A stretch of DNA of 64,000 nucleotides from Panax quinquefolius (GCA_020205615.1 CM035170.1:34038123-34102122); one strand, 5' to 3'. Counted from the stretch's first letter, positions 44,594-58,260 are shown. Notes: generated from the sequence alone by a model not told the origin. A program made the numbers and translations.

Positions 44594-47500
44594 TGTAACA
44601 ACCCGAAATTTTGGATTATCCATAATTTAGGTTTAAAGAATTAGTTATTAATAAAATGAATTTTTATTAATACTATTATGTGCTATGTGTTTATTAATCG
44701 TTCTATAACCTAGAATGATTATTAATCGAGAGGATTTCGCCACGAAGCTAGGATCGAACAGTAAGAATTTTCAAGACGAAAATAAAATTTTCCGGGAACA
44801 AAAATATTTTCGGGGAAAAAGACGAAATAGGCATTATTCACCCGATGAAACCTAACGGTTAGGGTTTGAATAACCTAAGCCTTTCCGAGAGTTCGGTATG
44901 TCGAAATGACATCCCGTCGAAAGATTTGACGATTATATATCGTGAAAAGTTAAGTAAGCTGATTAAAGTTTTTCTCGAAAAACGTGCAGAAATCGGAAGA
45001 AATAAAAACGACGAAAAGTACTGTTGTGTACTTTTCACTCGTTTAGCTACATTAGGGGAAAACGTGAAGAAAAATGCTTGACGCCAAAAAGTGTTTTTTA
45101 GTTTTCAAAATCCAAGAATACGTAAAAGTTAATTCAGTAAAGGAAAGACGAAATATCCAAAAAATATTCGATTCCGAGAATCGCAGTTTTTAAAACTGTC
45201 GGACGAAACCCGAAAGACGGAACTACCAAACTTAAGGGCTAAGCAAACTTGAGGGCTAAGTTAACTTAGTCCTTAAGTCTTGAATAGTAAGGAGGTGTGA
45301 ATAGTGATTTTAGTGGCAAAATAACTATTTTACCCCTAACCTTGAAAATCTATAAATAAGAAGCTTAATCTCATTTGAATGGGATTTTGAAAATCCCACT
45401 CTTTGAGAGAGAAAGAGAGAGGGTTTGGATGGAAGAAAAGAGGAAGAGGAATGAGGAAAAGCTAGCTCGATTGCACGCTTTGTCCGACGGAAGGAGATTA
45501 AAGAAGAACGATAATCCGAACACTAATTTCTTCTAAATTTTCTTTAAGTTTTTATGTTCAAAAACATAACTTATTGAAGATAAGAAGTAGATTAAGTTAG
45601 AAATGATTTGATATGGTTGAAATCATAAGAAAATGAAGAAATAAAAATAAGAAATTTAGTTTATAAATTTCTTAAGTAAGTATAAGATTCGTGAGGATTT
45701 TGAGCGATCCGAATGAATATTATGAACGGGTAGGTGAATTAAGTAAGGAATGGTGTTCTATAACATTAAATTCCAAGAAAAAGTGAAATCGTAATCCAAA
45801 ATATCGATTAAAAATGAAGAACGAACGAAGAACGCGAAGAACATGTGAAGAACACGAAGAACGTTGTTGATGGACAAATTTAAAACCATCGTAGTGTAAA
45901 TGTTGTTGATGGACAAGTTTAAAACCATAGCATATAAGTTAGATGCTTATTGCTTGGTTAGGAACGTTAGAAACATTCATAAAGAACGGATTAAAATTAA
46001 GCTATAACGAAGTTATGGCAAAATTTTCGTAAAAGATGAACAAAAATTTGAAAGTTACTAAATGAACCCGAACATGTAGGGTTTCATAAGAATGTAAAAG
46101 AATGTATAAAATGTGAGTCGTGGACTCAAGAACGAACGAATTCCTAGTTCGGATGACCGAATTACGGATGAACGAACAAAGAACGTTAAAAACATTAAAA
46201 TGAACGAAGAGCAAAGATTAAGCCAATTGAATGGCATGTTAACGGATTCAGAATGAACTTCTATCTATGGGTAATCGAAGTAAGTAAGATAAGGAAGAAA
46301 ATGGCTTTGGAACGATCTCGTTCCGAGTTATAACAAAGAAGTTATGAGATTTTGAAATCAACGTCTCAAGCTTGTAAAAAACTTAGAAAAATTTTCTAGG
46401 TTTATACTCAGTACGCAGTCATGAAAGTTATGCCTGGAGGCCGTTTGCAGCAGTGAGCTCTACCATAATCGTCTGGAGAGTGGCACCGCAGCGCGAGAGA
46501 TAACAAAGGACGGGGCCATGGCAAACACCGGTCGAGAAAGAGAGAGAGAAGTAGGTCATGTGCATGCAGCCAGAAGAGAAAGAAAGGAAGGGGGTGGCAA
46601 TGGCCATGGCAAGTGAGTAATGCCCAGAAATGAGATTTTTAGTTCTCAGTTACTAGAGGATGTGCAAGAAAGAAATGTGAACATAATGTTCAACTAATGT
46701 AACACTTAATCAAGTATTTTAAACCTTTAATAAAGGTTGAACGAAAAGATTAAACGAGAATAAAAGACAAAGAATGTAGATGCGGGTTACGGAACCGATG
46801 TCCGGGGACTGTAGTCGCGATAAACGAATGTGAGGATTGCTATGGTTGTGATTCCTTAGACGTTGATTGACGATGTTAATGTATAACATTTTGATGTTAT
46901 GACATGGCAATGAGAGATGAATGTAAAGCGTTTAGACGCTGTGAACGCAACGTTGTTGCGATGAATGATCGGTCTTAGCATACATCGAACAGTATGGCTT
47001 TGACATTAAGAAAGAATAATGAACATGGGGTTCATGGGATGGATAACGATCGAAAGCAATTAAAACCTTGAGTAAAGGTTGAATGAGAGTTTAAGAGACG
47101 AGCAACGTGAATGTTGAATACGTAAACGATCCTCGTGAATCGTATTCGCGTTTGAGGAACGTGCTAAGTATACCCTGGTTGTATGACTTAGACGTTGACA
47201 AAGGTAGTAAGTAAGATATGAATGGTATCAAGAAAGCCGTAGCGAACGGTAAAAAGATTAATAAAAGCTGATTGTGAGTCGGATGAGAATGTTAGAATAA
47301 AATGTAAGCGTTGAACACTTTAACCGACGTGAAGGTTGAGTATACGCAAATATTAAACGGGTAGAACCTACACCCCGTGTATGGTTTGACCGTATGATAG
47401 CGAAGACTATTGATTAACCGTGAACGGTGAAGAAATTGAGTTGAAGATAATAACGTATAATGTTAAGAAGCTGAGTTAATAAGTATAACTTGGATAAACG

Positions 47501-49085
47501 TTCCGAGTTGAAGGAACTGGACATTGTAGGGTATGAATAAATTCATATGAAATGTTTAACGCTATGACCTCATAGTATTGACATTGATTGATCGTTCTAG
47601 GTATACAAAAGACTGTATGACTTAGACGATAAAGAATGAATCCTGAGGTATGGCAATTACTTGCCAGAAAGCCATAAGGAATAAGAAATTGACTTAACGA
47701 ACATTATAGTTTAATAGTTCGTATAAGTTAAGAGAAGTTAGGTTGTGGTACAATCGTAACTTTGATAGTTGACATATGGGAGTTGGGCTAAACAATTCCT
47801 TCAGAGAGCGAAGGTATATACGAAACTGACAACCGATCTAACTCACTGTGATGGCAATGTAGATGAGACGGGAACTTGTTTGTTAGTTGTTTGTGGGAAA
47901 CCACTCAGAGTACCATATGAACTACTAGTAGAGAAGCAATGTGTGCTGAGTCCTAGAGAAGAATAAGAAGAAGATAAGAGTGTAAATCATCAAAGATGAT
48001 GAACATTTTGAGTAAGACATCTCCGTATGTCATAAAGCCGTAAAGCGGTAAAGGAAGTTGGTCGCGTAAACTTGGTTGTAAGAATGTGAACCTTACGAAG
48101 TAAAGTTAAGTAAACCAATGCGTAAGTCAAGTATATGACTAATTGGAGTATGTGTTGTTTCCTTATGTATTATAGGGATTGGAATGAGAAGTTCAGCGTA
48201 AGCTGTAGCTGTGCGTAAGGCAAGTTTCCTAACTTCATTCATATTTTAAATGAATACTAGTTTCTTAAACTTCTCAGATGTTGAACTTGAGAAGTTCTAC
48301 ATACATGTGCAAATGTGTGATATTTGTGCAAGGTGGTAGAACGTATGAGGCCTTGTGCCACAATGTGAACACTTCGGTGTTTTTATGATATGAACTATTC
48401 TATGATTGAACTGTTCAATACAAGTATGCCGGTTTATACATGACCCGTTATTGTTAAGTCTGTGCTATTGATTCTAGCCAGACAGGATGTGTATGAAAGA
48501 TAGTAGGGAATGAAAGTATTTCAAAGTGAATGTGACTAATGTTTTAAAATGATAGGAATTGAGATTATTCCTATTGTTCAAGCTGCTTCATAACCTTTAT
48601 TCGGTTATTGAAGTTCCAAAGAAATGTTAAACTCTTGAAGTTGTATGTTTAACTGCTATGACTTGCTGGGCAATTGAATGCTCACACTTGCTTTAAATGA
48701 AAAATATTTTTAGCGAACGATGTTAGAAGAACTTAAGGATCCCGTATAGATCAAGCTGATGGTATCCAGATGAAGTGCCATTCAGAATATGAATGAGCGA
48801 GAAGATCAAGTGAAGACTTGTGATGTAGAAAGAAGAAAATTAAACTATAGACTAGTTTAATGAACTGTATGTATCCTTGGTGGCGGATAAAAGTCACTCT
48901 TATAAAATGAAAGGAATAATGTAATTATCATTATTTGTAATGAGAAAGGTTATAAGGTTTTAGAACCTGGGAATTCAGAATGTATGTTATTATATTCAGT
49001 ATATAATGATGTATGTTGGATGAATGATGTACTCGTGACGTACGGAATCCGGGTGTGAAGAAAGACCGGATTTTGGGGTGTTACA
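44594..49085 (+). mobile_element. Element F: 4.5 kb solo LTR of a chromovirus, inserted in E pol
   Basis: TGTAACAACCCG...GGGGTGTTACA, flanked by a perfect 5 bp duplication GATGA (44589-44593 and 49086-49090). No protein, primer site or polypurine tract inside, and no internal direct repeat of the ends, so a solo LTR is the simplest reading. Start, TATA region (45351-45360) and later segments resemble the E LTR and the fragment at 2524-3232; an inverted partial copy is at 17726-20396. Other possibility: a large non-autonomous element. The reading frame at 47769-47966 lacks an ATG and is shared with the inverted copy only as LTR sequence. Confidence 0.85.
45351..45360 (+). promoter_or_regulatory. 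TATA box of F
   Basis: TATAAATAAG after 'aaccttgaaaatc', the same context as 3221-3230 (TATAAAAGGA). Confidence 0.55.
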
Positions 49086-51839
49086 GATGAAGGAGTTAAT
49101 GGTTCAATTACATGAACTATTAGATAGGAAGTACATTCAACCAAGTGTGTCTCCGTGGGGAGCGTCGGTATTGTTTGTAAAGAAGAAGGATGGGTCGTTA
49201 TGACTTTGTATCGACTATCGAGAGTTGAACAAGTTAACGATTAAGAATAAATACCGTTGCCCAGGATCGATGATCTATTCGATCAGTTGAAAAGGGCAAA
49301 GTTTTTTTCTAAGATAGATTTGTGTACGGGGTATCATCAACTGAAAGTAAGGAAGGAGGATGTACCTAAGATGGAGTTCAGAACTCGTTATGGTCATTAC
49401 AAGTTTCTGGTTATGTCGTTTGGATTGACGAATGCGCCAGCCGCATTTATGGATATGATGAATAGAGTGTTCAAACAGTATTTGGACAAGTTCGTGGTAG
49501 TGTTCATTTATGATATTCTAGTCTATTCTAAGACACTAGAAGATCATGCTGAACATTTAAGAATGGTGTTGGAAACACTACGGAAGGAGAAGTTGTATGC
49601 GAAATTCACTAAGTGTGAATTTTGGCTTGAACGAGTGCAGTTTTTAGAACATGTTATAGATAAAGATGGAATATCCGTAGATCCAGTGAAGGTGGAAGCA
49701 GTGAATGAGTGGGAGCAATCGAAAACGCCAACCGAGGTTCAAAGTTTTCTGGGGTTAGCAGGATACTATAGAAGGTTCATTCATGACTTTTCTAAAATAG
49801 CTACTCCGTTGACGAATTTGACGAGGAAGTCTATAAAGTATGTGTGGACGAAGAAGTGTGAGAATAGTTTTCAAAAACTAAAAAGAAGGCTAAGTGAGGC
49901 ACCTGTATTATCCTTACCAGATGATACGGGGAATTTTGTAGTTTATAGCGATGCGTCGCATAGAGGGCTGGGTTGCATGCTCATGCAGCATGGCAAGGTC
50001 ATTGCGTATGCGTCACGTCCATTAAAGGATTATGAGAAGGTTTATCCTACTCATGACCTAGAATTGGCAGTTGTAGTTTTTGCTTTAAAAATATGGAGAC
50101 ATTACTTATATCGGGAGAAGTGTGAGATATACACAGACCATAAAAGTCTAAAATATATCTTTACACAGAAGGGGTTGAATATGAGGCAGAGGAGGTGGTT
50201 AGAGTTGATAAAAGATTATGATTGTGATATCTTATATCATCCAGGGAAGGCAAACGTAGTAGCCGATGCGTTAAGTCGGAAGGGTGGGGAAAAACTATCA
50301 ATGTTAACGACTCAGAATGAGTTAATAACAGAGATGGCAAGAATGGAGTTAGAAGTTAAGTTACCAAGTGAAACGGTGGAAATGTTATTTTTAATGGAAA
50401 CTCGACCAACGATAGTGTAACAGGTTAAGGAAGTACAAATAGGTACTGAAGAATGCGAGCGAATGAAAAAGATAATGAAGGATGAAGTGAAGACTAAGTA
50501 TAACCTTGATAATGAAGGTTTACTTTGTTTTGAAGGAAGAATTTGGGTTCCAAATAATTCTGATTTAAAAGAAGAGATTATGTGTGAGGCTCATAGTTCG
50601 AGGTACTCGATACATCCTGGTAGTACTAAGATGTATCAAGACCTTCGTCAGAACTTTTGGTGGCTGAACATGAAGAGGGAAATCGCAGAATACATTAGTA
50701 AATGCTTAACTTGTCAGAAAGTTAAGGCTGAACACCAATGATCGAGTGGATTATTGCATTCACTAGAGATTCCAGAGTGGAAATGGGAGCATATCACCAT
50801 GGACTTTGTGGTGAGACTTCCAACAACGAGAAAAGGATACGATGTTATTTGGTTAATAGTGTATCGGTTAACCAAATTGGCTCACTTTCTTCCAATAGGA
50901 GTTAGGTATAACCTAGAGCAGTTAGCTAAGCTTTATGTCAAGGAAATTATTTTTAGACATGGGGTACCTGTTTTGATTATGTCCGATCGTGATCCGCGAT
51001 TCACGTCGAACTTTTGGAGGAGTTTGCTACAGCAAATGGGAACGCAGTTGAGATTGAGTACGGCGTATCATCCACAGACGGATGGACAAAGTGAATGAAC
51101 AATTCAAACGCTAGAAGATATGTTGAGATCTTGCGTTATGGATTTTAAGGGGAGTTGGGACGAACATATGCCTTTGGTGGACTTCGCTTACAACAATAGT
51201 TTTCACGCTAATATAGGAATGTCGCCTTACGAAGTGTTGTATGGAAGGAAGTGCAGGACACCACTTTACTGGGATGAAGTAGGTGAACATCGAATGTTGG
51301 GACCGGAGATAGTACAACAAACGGCAGACATGGTTAAGCTAATACGAACCCGATTGGTAGTGGCTCAAGATAGACAAAAGATGTATGCAGATCCTCATCG
51401 AGAGAAGAGGGAGTTTGAAGTAGGTTCATATGTCTTTCTGAAAGTATCACCTTGGAAAGGGAAGATACGTTTTGGAAAGAAAGGGAAGTTAAGTCCAAGG
51501 TTTGTAGGACCTTTTGAAATTTTAAGAATGGTAGGAGAGGTAGCCTATGAAATAGCTTTACCTCCCGAGATGGAAAGAATACACAATGTGTTTCACGTGT
51601 CAGTATTGCGTCCCTATAAATCAGACTACAAGCACGTAATAAAGTATGAATCTATTCAAGTAGAAAAAGACTTAACGTATGAAGAACTTTCGATTCAGAT
51701 TGTTGATAAGAAGGAACAAGTCATAAGAAATAAAATAATACATTCAGTAAAGGTAATTTGGAGTAACCACGATGCCGAAGAAGCAACGTGGGAGCTCAAG
51801 AGTAAAATGAAGGAAAAGTTTCCTCATTTGTTTATGTAA
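49086..51839 (+). pseudogene. pol: RT, RNase H, integrase and chromodomain of E
   Basis: Nearly complete. [38 protein letters not shown] and [20 protein letters not shown]. The catalytic motif reads FIYDIL for FIDDIL. RNase [21 protein letters not shown], ending near DALSRKGG. Integrase: zinc motif HSSRYSIHPG...CLTCQK, core MDFVVRLP, MSDRDPRFTSNFW and STAYHPQTDGQSE (DDE present). Chromodomain-like tail: IQIVDKKEQVIRN, VKVIWSNHDAEEATWELKSK. Lesions: TGA 49201, one-base loss near 49253, TAA 50418, TGA 50739, TGA 51096. The stop after HLFM (51837-51839) is the natural end. Confidence 0.9.
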
Positions 51840-51871
51840 TTATAGCAAGATTCTGGGGACAGAATCCTTAT

Positions 51872-51887
51872 AAGGGGGGGGGGGGAA
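51872..51887 (+). other. Polypurine tract of E
   Basis: AAG followed by G to a run of 12 guanines, then AA, directly before the LTR start TGTAACGC at 51888. Confidence 0.85.
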
Positions 51888-53115
51888 TGTAACGCTTGAG
51901 AAAATCGGATCTTTAATGAATTAAATTTTTATTTGATTATGTGGATTAAATGAATTTAATTGATTAATTATGTGAGTAAGATATTTGAAGGTCGTTCTAT
52001 GACCTAGAATGTGTGGATGTGGTTAGTATTCTGGCTATGTGCTAGAATTAATTATTTTGAATTACCAAGACGAAAATAAATGTTTTCTGAGAATTTTCCG
52101 TAAAAACACTATTCATCCGATTTCGCTCGGAGCTTAGGTTTAAAATTCCAAGAAACGCATAATGATAGAATATGAAGATGTAATGAAATATCCAATAATA
52201 TTTCAGTTATGGCAAATGAAGTTTTCGCTCTGCGGAATTAAAACCTAAGGGTTAGGAAAAATGATTCCCAAAAGGGAAATGAAAGTCGTATAATCATTAC
52301 GGTTATTATATGTATGGTATACGAGTATAGTATGAAGAATAGTACGACGTATAATATGAATATCGTATGAATACTAAATGAAGAGTATACGTGAGTTATA
52401 CGCGTTGAATATGATTAGTTCTTATTAGATTGTGAGTTTAAGGACTTTTTATAATCCAATTGGACTTGGATTATATCAAGCCCAATGATTTATGTAATCA
52501 AGTCCAAGTTAAGGCCCAACGTTATAGTTAATTAAGCCCAATCCAAGAAATCGAACCGCGGATCAAATCGGTGGGTCATGGGATGGGTAAAACCCATGGG
52601 AAGACCCATGGGCATGTGGGCCGGCCACTTGGCCACCAAGTAAAGTGATTACTTTGTGGCTAAGTTGTTGTGGAGGTGGGAATAGTAAGGAGGTGGCCAT
52701 TGGACCATTTTTCCCTCCATTTGAATTTCCTATAAAAAGAAAGCTTATGTCGGTTATTTAGTGTTTTTCAAACTTTGTCCAACATATATTGAAGAGAAAG
52801 AAAAAGCTAGAAACAAGTAATCAAACTACTTCAAAGCAAACCATATACGTTTAGTTAAGAACGCGAAGAACGAATAAGGTAATATTTTGTAAACGTTAGT
52901 CTTCGACCTTTTTCAATTTCTTTCTCGTAGAGAATCGTAGATTGGTGGAGCCTGTCAATTGAGGAGGAATAAGTATGGCTATTAATAATGAAAACATTGA
53001 TAAGTCATGTTTAAGTAAAAATCATAAGAGTTTACGTAAGTTTAAACTGTAAAAATCTTTGGACGTGAACTTGGTTGTTGATGGACAAATTAAAAACCAT
53101 TTTAGATAAGGTATG
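51888..53115 (+). repeat. 3' LTR of E, first part
   Basis: It starts TGTAACGCTTGAG after the polypurine tract and has a TATA box at 52731-52740. It resembles F in order ('tctatgacctagaatg', 'gttgatggacaaatt') but is clearly diverged. Interrupted by D at 53116; continues at 62700. No gene. Confidence 0.85.
52731..52740 (+). promoter_or_regulatory. TATA box of the E LTR
   Basis: TATAAAAAGA after 'ttgaatttcc', at the place of the TATA box in F and in 2524-3232. Confidence 0.5.
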
Positions 53116-55902
53116 TGTAAGACCCCGAAATTTTTTTTAAATAAAAAGGAATTTCCTTTATTTATTATTTTGAAATAGTAAGGGTTGATTTGATTAATGT
53201 GGATAGTTAAGGGTTAAATATGCAAATATTTCAAAATAAGCAAGTGGTTATAAAATATTCATTGTTGTTTGGGAATATTCGTTTGGTCGTGGAATATTAA
53301 ATGCGGTCGGGAATATTAAATTTGACGGTAGCTGTGACCATGTGTGGGCCCCATAACGGAAAGCGATTGGATGAAGAAAATGACAAATATAAGTTATTTT
53401 TAAATAGCAGGCGAAGTTATTCAAGTATTATCTTGTTGGAATACTCTAAATTGGTTAAAACACACTAATACGGCGTTGTTGAGCAAGTAGCACCAGTATT
53501 GCACCAATTATTGATTCTTACGTGAAGAAGGCACTACTCAATAATGGTTACGATGTAATTATTATTCAAGATTTTATTGAGTTAATAATTCTTTGCGTTG
53601 ATATTTTATATTCTTTGTTGTTTCAATAATTGTCATTACGGTATCTTTCATTATCGAAGCAATAATTCATATTATCCGAATAATATTATTAGATAACATT
53701 ATTGGCAATGTCTAGAAAGTTACGCCTAAGGAGAGGTTTGGTCACCTAATTGCGCGCTTATTAGTAAGAAGAAATTCTTATTGGAAAGCCCCTCTTTCAC
53801 GAGAAGCGCCGGTTGTCAATATTGTGATTTCGTAATATTATTTGTGAATAATTAATTATTGATTTATATGATGAGGAAAATATTGATTTTATGTGGACAT
53901 AGATGGAGAAAATTTTTAAATGACAATTGTTAAAAATTAATATTTTATCTTTTACGATAAAATAATTCATTTAAATATATTATTTTAATAATATATTAAT
54001 TGGTGATATTTTTACAACGAATGTGGGATATATGAGTATACGAGGAGGAAGAGTATTTTTGTTGCAATAAATGTTTAAAACATGTTAAACATGTCGGTGG
54101 ACCCCATTTATCGAATGAAATTTGATTATAATGTAAAATTGCCCGCTTGTGGATTTGGTCAATTTCGATTGGAATTTGGAAAAACTTTCTTCTCGCAAAG
54201 TTGTAGAGAATTGAATTTCCTATAAAACTCGCAAGATTCGAATTTTCTGATGAAAGGGATATTTATTATGAATTATTGAAGTTCCAAGCTTCAAATAATT
54301 GATTTTGAAGTTTAAAATATTTAAAATTAGAAAAACGTTTTTTCTTATTTTTTTCTAGAAGGTGGCATGTGTTTGATGGCTGAAATCAGATTCTAGACAT
54401 GTGTAGAAAATAATATAATTATATTATTAATTTATTAAATTTTCTGTTTTGGTGTTCTAAGCAATTTCCTATAAATAGGGTGCTTAGGTTAGAATTGAAA
54501 ATCACACCAGAAACTGAAGTTTTCTCTCTCTATATTATCGAGCGTATTCTTGTGAGTATTTTGAGTATACTTTGAGTATTGCTATACTCGGTGCAAGTCC
54601 AAGTCATAGCCTTTATATCGGTGTTTCAATGCCTGTAAGACCGATCTTTCGAGGTAAGGGATATTTTTTTTTTTCGTAATGATATTATTTCTTCAATATC
54701 ATTATACTGAAATGTTGATCTGAAGTTTTTATCAAATTTGGAACTTTTTCATGTCGGGGTTACTATTCATGGGTTACTATTCATGAGTTACTATTCACGA
54801 GTTACTTATTCATGAGTTCTTATTCACGAGTTCTTATTCACGAGTACTATTCATGAAGCGTGAAGATGTTTTTGTGGAATTTCTATCTTTTGGTGTTGGA
54901 GTTACTATTCACGATACGGCAAGACTATTCACGTATATGGCACTATTCACGATACTGAGATTATTCAATAGAAAAATAAAATTTCTTCTTTTCGTCAAAA
55001 CATCTATTACGGATACTAACTCGATTGTATCCATGTTTTGATCATTCTTGAATTTTACACCACTATGATTATTTTTGAGGTATTTTTGGGCGTGGATAAA
55101 ACCAAGTACGAATCCTTAATCCTTAATCCTTGTCATTTTGTTTCATTGGATTCGTTTCTTAAAAAATATTTTTCATCATCCTCGGTCTTAAATGATGATA
55201 TTATTGAATATCTTTGGCCAGTAGTGCAAAGATGAATGATTTCTGAAGAATATCTTTGGCACATAGTGCGAGATGAACAGTGTTTAAATGAACATGACCA
55301 GTGATGAATATCTTTGGCATGAATATCTTCGCTGAGATGATGAATATTTGATTCCAGATGCATATTGATTGATGTTACTGAGGATAAAATATTGATGATG
55401 GATATTAAATTCATAGATTATAGTAGATTTCATTGCTCACGTAACTCTTCTATGAATTATTATTTCACGCGAATATTGATCGAAACTTGTCATCTCATGT
55501 ATTCTATCAAATTTTTCCTGTTGAAGACTAACGATAATTTGTTGTATATTATCTTAGTCATAATATTCTTTATCGGGCTAGTTGAGCTCACCCTTTTCCT
55601 TGTTGTTCCATTTTTCTTCTCGGGAGGCGAAAATGTAGCGAGTACTAGTCGGGGTATGGAATGAAGGTTCTAGAGAGAGTTGTTTAGTAGTCCTCACCAT
55701 TTTGTAAAATAATGAATCAATAATTATGATGGGGATTTATTTGCGTGTGGATATTGTCTAGAAGACAATATTATATTTAAACTCACAAGATATATTGTCG
55801 TATTTCACACGACATTTGTATTATTGAAGTTGTAGTTTGCTTCTTGTACCATGTATTTGGCGAATCGAATGGGTGTTGTGTATACCTATTTTGGGGCGCC
55901 AC
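53116..55902 (+). repeat. 5' LTR of D
   Basis: TGTAAGACCCCG to GGGGCGCCAC. TATA box at 54468-54480 (CCTATAAATAGGG). A tandem of 'gttactattcacga'-like 14-17 bp units lies at about 54763-54860, and decayed 'atctttggc...gcaaagat' hairpin units at 55207-55345. No gene. Confidence 0.92.
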
Positions 55903-55905
55903 GGT

Positions 55906-55916
55906 TGGTATCGAGC
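55906..55916 (+). other. Primer binding site of D
   Basis: TGGTATCGAGC; the usual tRNA-iMet-type site is TGGTATCAGAGC, so one base (the A of CAG) is missing. It is the same kind of CAG-to-CG difference seen elsewhere in D. Confidence 0.75.
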
Positions 55917-56088
55917 TTAGGATATGATCTCTCTGGCGGAGATCGGGGAATAAAACTAGGAGGGGAGAGCGAGTAAATCCTTCGCTAGTGTGTCCTACCT
56001 AAGCTTATTTGTTAGTTGGTCAATATATATAGGGATATTATGTGATTTATTGATTTCCTTAATTAACCCTTATTTTATGAAGATTTGA

Positions 56089-57230
56089 GAATGTCGATTG
56101 AGAATATTAATGATGGAGCAAATGAGACCGTGGAGATGCATGTACTCACCAACGAGGGAGAGCGTAAATGTGAGTAGTGATAATGTTCCTCCCTGTGAAC
56201 AACACCACCGAAAGCGAGATGATGAACGAGGGATGTTTAGAAGCTTTTTGCGATTCATGCAAAATCGAGACGAGGAGACTTCGTGTTCAAAATACTGAGG
56301 AGGAAATGATAGCAATTCACGTGGTGGTCACAAGAAGATCAAAGAGTTGGGACCACAGAATTGGGAAAGCCGGATCCGATTAAAGGCGGAGCGTGGGTTA
56401 AACAAATTACCAAGATATTCGATGTCTTGGGATGCACGGAGGAACAGAAAGTTCCATTCACGCCTTTATGTTCCGTGGCGAAGGCGATTCTTGGTGGGAA
56501 TCAGGAAGCGTACCCATCCACCGCACTCGGCATGTCATGGGAGAGCGTTTCAGAAATAGTTCAATGACAAGTACTTACGAAAGTATTCAATGGTCTATAT
56601 GAAGGAAGTGGAGTTTATTAGACTAGAGCGAGAATAACATGGCGGTGTCCCAAAGACGAGGCGTAAGTTCGCGGAGTTATCCAGTTGCACCTCATTTGGT
56701 GGAGAATGAGGAATTATGATGGCGGATGTTTCGAGAGGTTTGAAACACGACATACGTCCATATCTCATTTCTCATAAATTTTCTCTATTCGGAGATGTTG
56801 TCAATCAGGCTCGATTGTTAGAAGCGAGATAACGAAAGTACGTTCAACCGAGGGACCATAACCGAGGATCATCAGAAGATAGCGAGCCATCGTAATAACG
56901 ATAACCACGGAGAAAGAAGAATACTGAGACAAAGCGGTAACCACTCTGGTGGTAATCGGCCATGAAAATAGAAGAAGCGAGTGGGAGGAGATTTTAAAAG
57001 AGGAGATTCAACAACGACCATGTGAAGCGTCGGCGCCAAAGAGCAACTAGTTTTAAGTGGAGGAGAAACGACCACCTATCAGAGTATGTTACAAATCTTG
57101 GAAAGAGGACATATCATTCAAACCGCCCACAACAGTTTAAGGTATGCTATAATTGTGGAAAAGAAGGACATATCGCCGAGATTATGACGATATCGAAACC
57201 CATCCCAATGGAATGGTGACTCAAAAGGAT
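56089..57230 (+). pseudogene. gag: gag remnant of D
   Basis: Fragments in changing frames: an N-terminal ATG near 56089, AWVKQITKIFDVLGCTEEQK at about 56390-56450, WESVSEIVQ near 56540, and one zinc knuckle CYNCGKEGHIAEI at about 57146-57184, whose last Cys is missing. Many one- and two-base indels. No functional product is possible. Confidence 0.75.
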
Positions 57231-58260
57231 GTCCCGTAAAAGTCAAAGTCAAGCGGTTCTTGAAGAAGCGTTTGTCGTGACTTCCAATAAATGCAAGGAA
57301 CCCGAACGAAGTTAGCAGGTTAGTTAATTATAAATTCTTGCGTAAGTATATACCTTACTAGATATCGGTTCTACCCATTCTTTTATCTCTCTCTTACTTG
57401 CGCTCATTGTTTAAACTTGACTCAGGAGAAATTAGACTTTGACCTATCTCGTGGAAACTCCGTTAGGAGAAACTTTCATCACATCCATCTGTTTATAAAT
57501 CTTGCTTGATTCAGGTTGGCACTATCACATTACCGTTAACCTTATTTCTATAGAGATATTTGTTTTGATGTGATTTTAAGGTTAACTACTCATCATGCCG
57601 AAATTGATTATTTTCGTAAGGTTGTTAGTTTTCATATTCCTAAGCAACCCGTTATTCAATTCAAGCAATCAAACCATTGTAGTCAAACATTTTCATATCA
57701 AGCCATGAAGTCATTCGTTTATTACGGATGTCAAATTTTCTTAGTCCATGTTATGGATTTGAATAAAGACACGTCGATTTGAATAATATTCCTGTTGTTA
57801 TTGATTTTCCCGACGTATTTCTGAAGAATTTCTTGGCTTACTCCCAAAGTTCGATATTAAATTTTGTATCGACTTTGAACCCGAGACAAAACTCATTTCT
57901 AAAATCTCATATCGAATGGCTCTATTGAACTTGGGAGTTAAAAATTCAACTATAGAATTTGGTACTGAGCCTTTATCTTGTGACTTCCTTTGTGGAATTC
58001 ACCTAAGCGAGACTTCTCTCTGTAGGGACGTCATATTCGATGCGATAGTAAATCGATAGGTGTCATTGTGACGTCTTATCCAAGATTGGGATATGAGTCA
58101 CAGTTGAGAGCAACCTAAGTCGAATCTAAATACGTAGCTTTCTAAGGCTTAGTTGGTTATTATCGGAGATTCGTTGAAGGATATTCTCGAATCGCTATTC
58201 CATTAACGGTGACTCGTAGAGATACAAAATTCGAATGGAGCAAGGAATGTGGGAAGAGCT
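57231..58260 (+). pseudogene. pol: Protease and RT/RNase H remnants of D
   Basis: LDIGSTHSFIS at about 57358-57390 corresponds to the protease motif LDSGSTHSFIS with Ser lost. Short RT N-terminal fragments (FPDVF, DFEPETK) follow to about 58100, then a jump to GYYRRF-like sequence and KFEWSKECGKS at about 58140-58260 (start of RNase H). The RT palm, including YxDD, is deleted. Confidence 0.7.

Noticed and set aside
47769..47966. 65-codon frame with a similar frame in the inverted copy (18855-19052)
   Set aside because: Both begin at TTG, not ATG, and the nucleotide differences do not favour silent sites; similarity reflects shared LTR descent.
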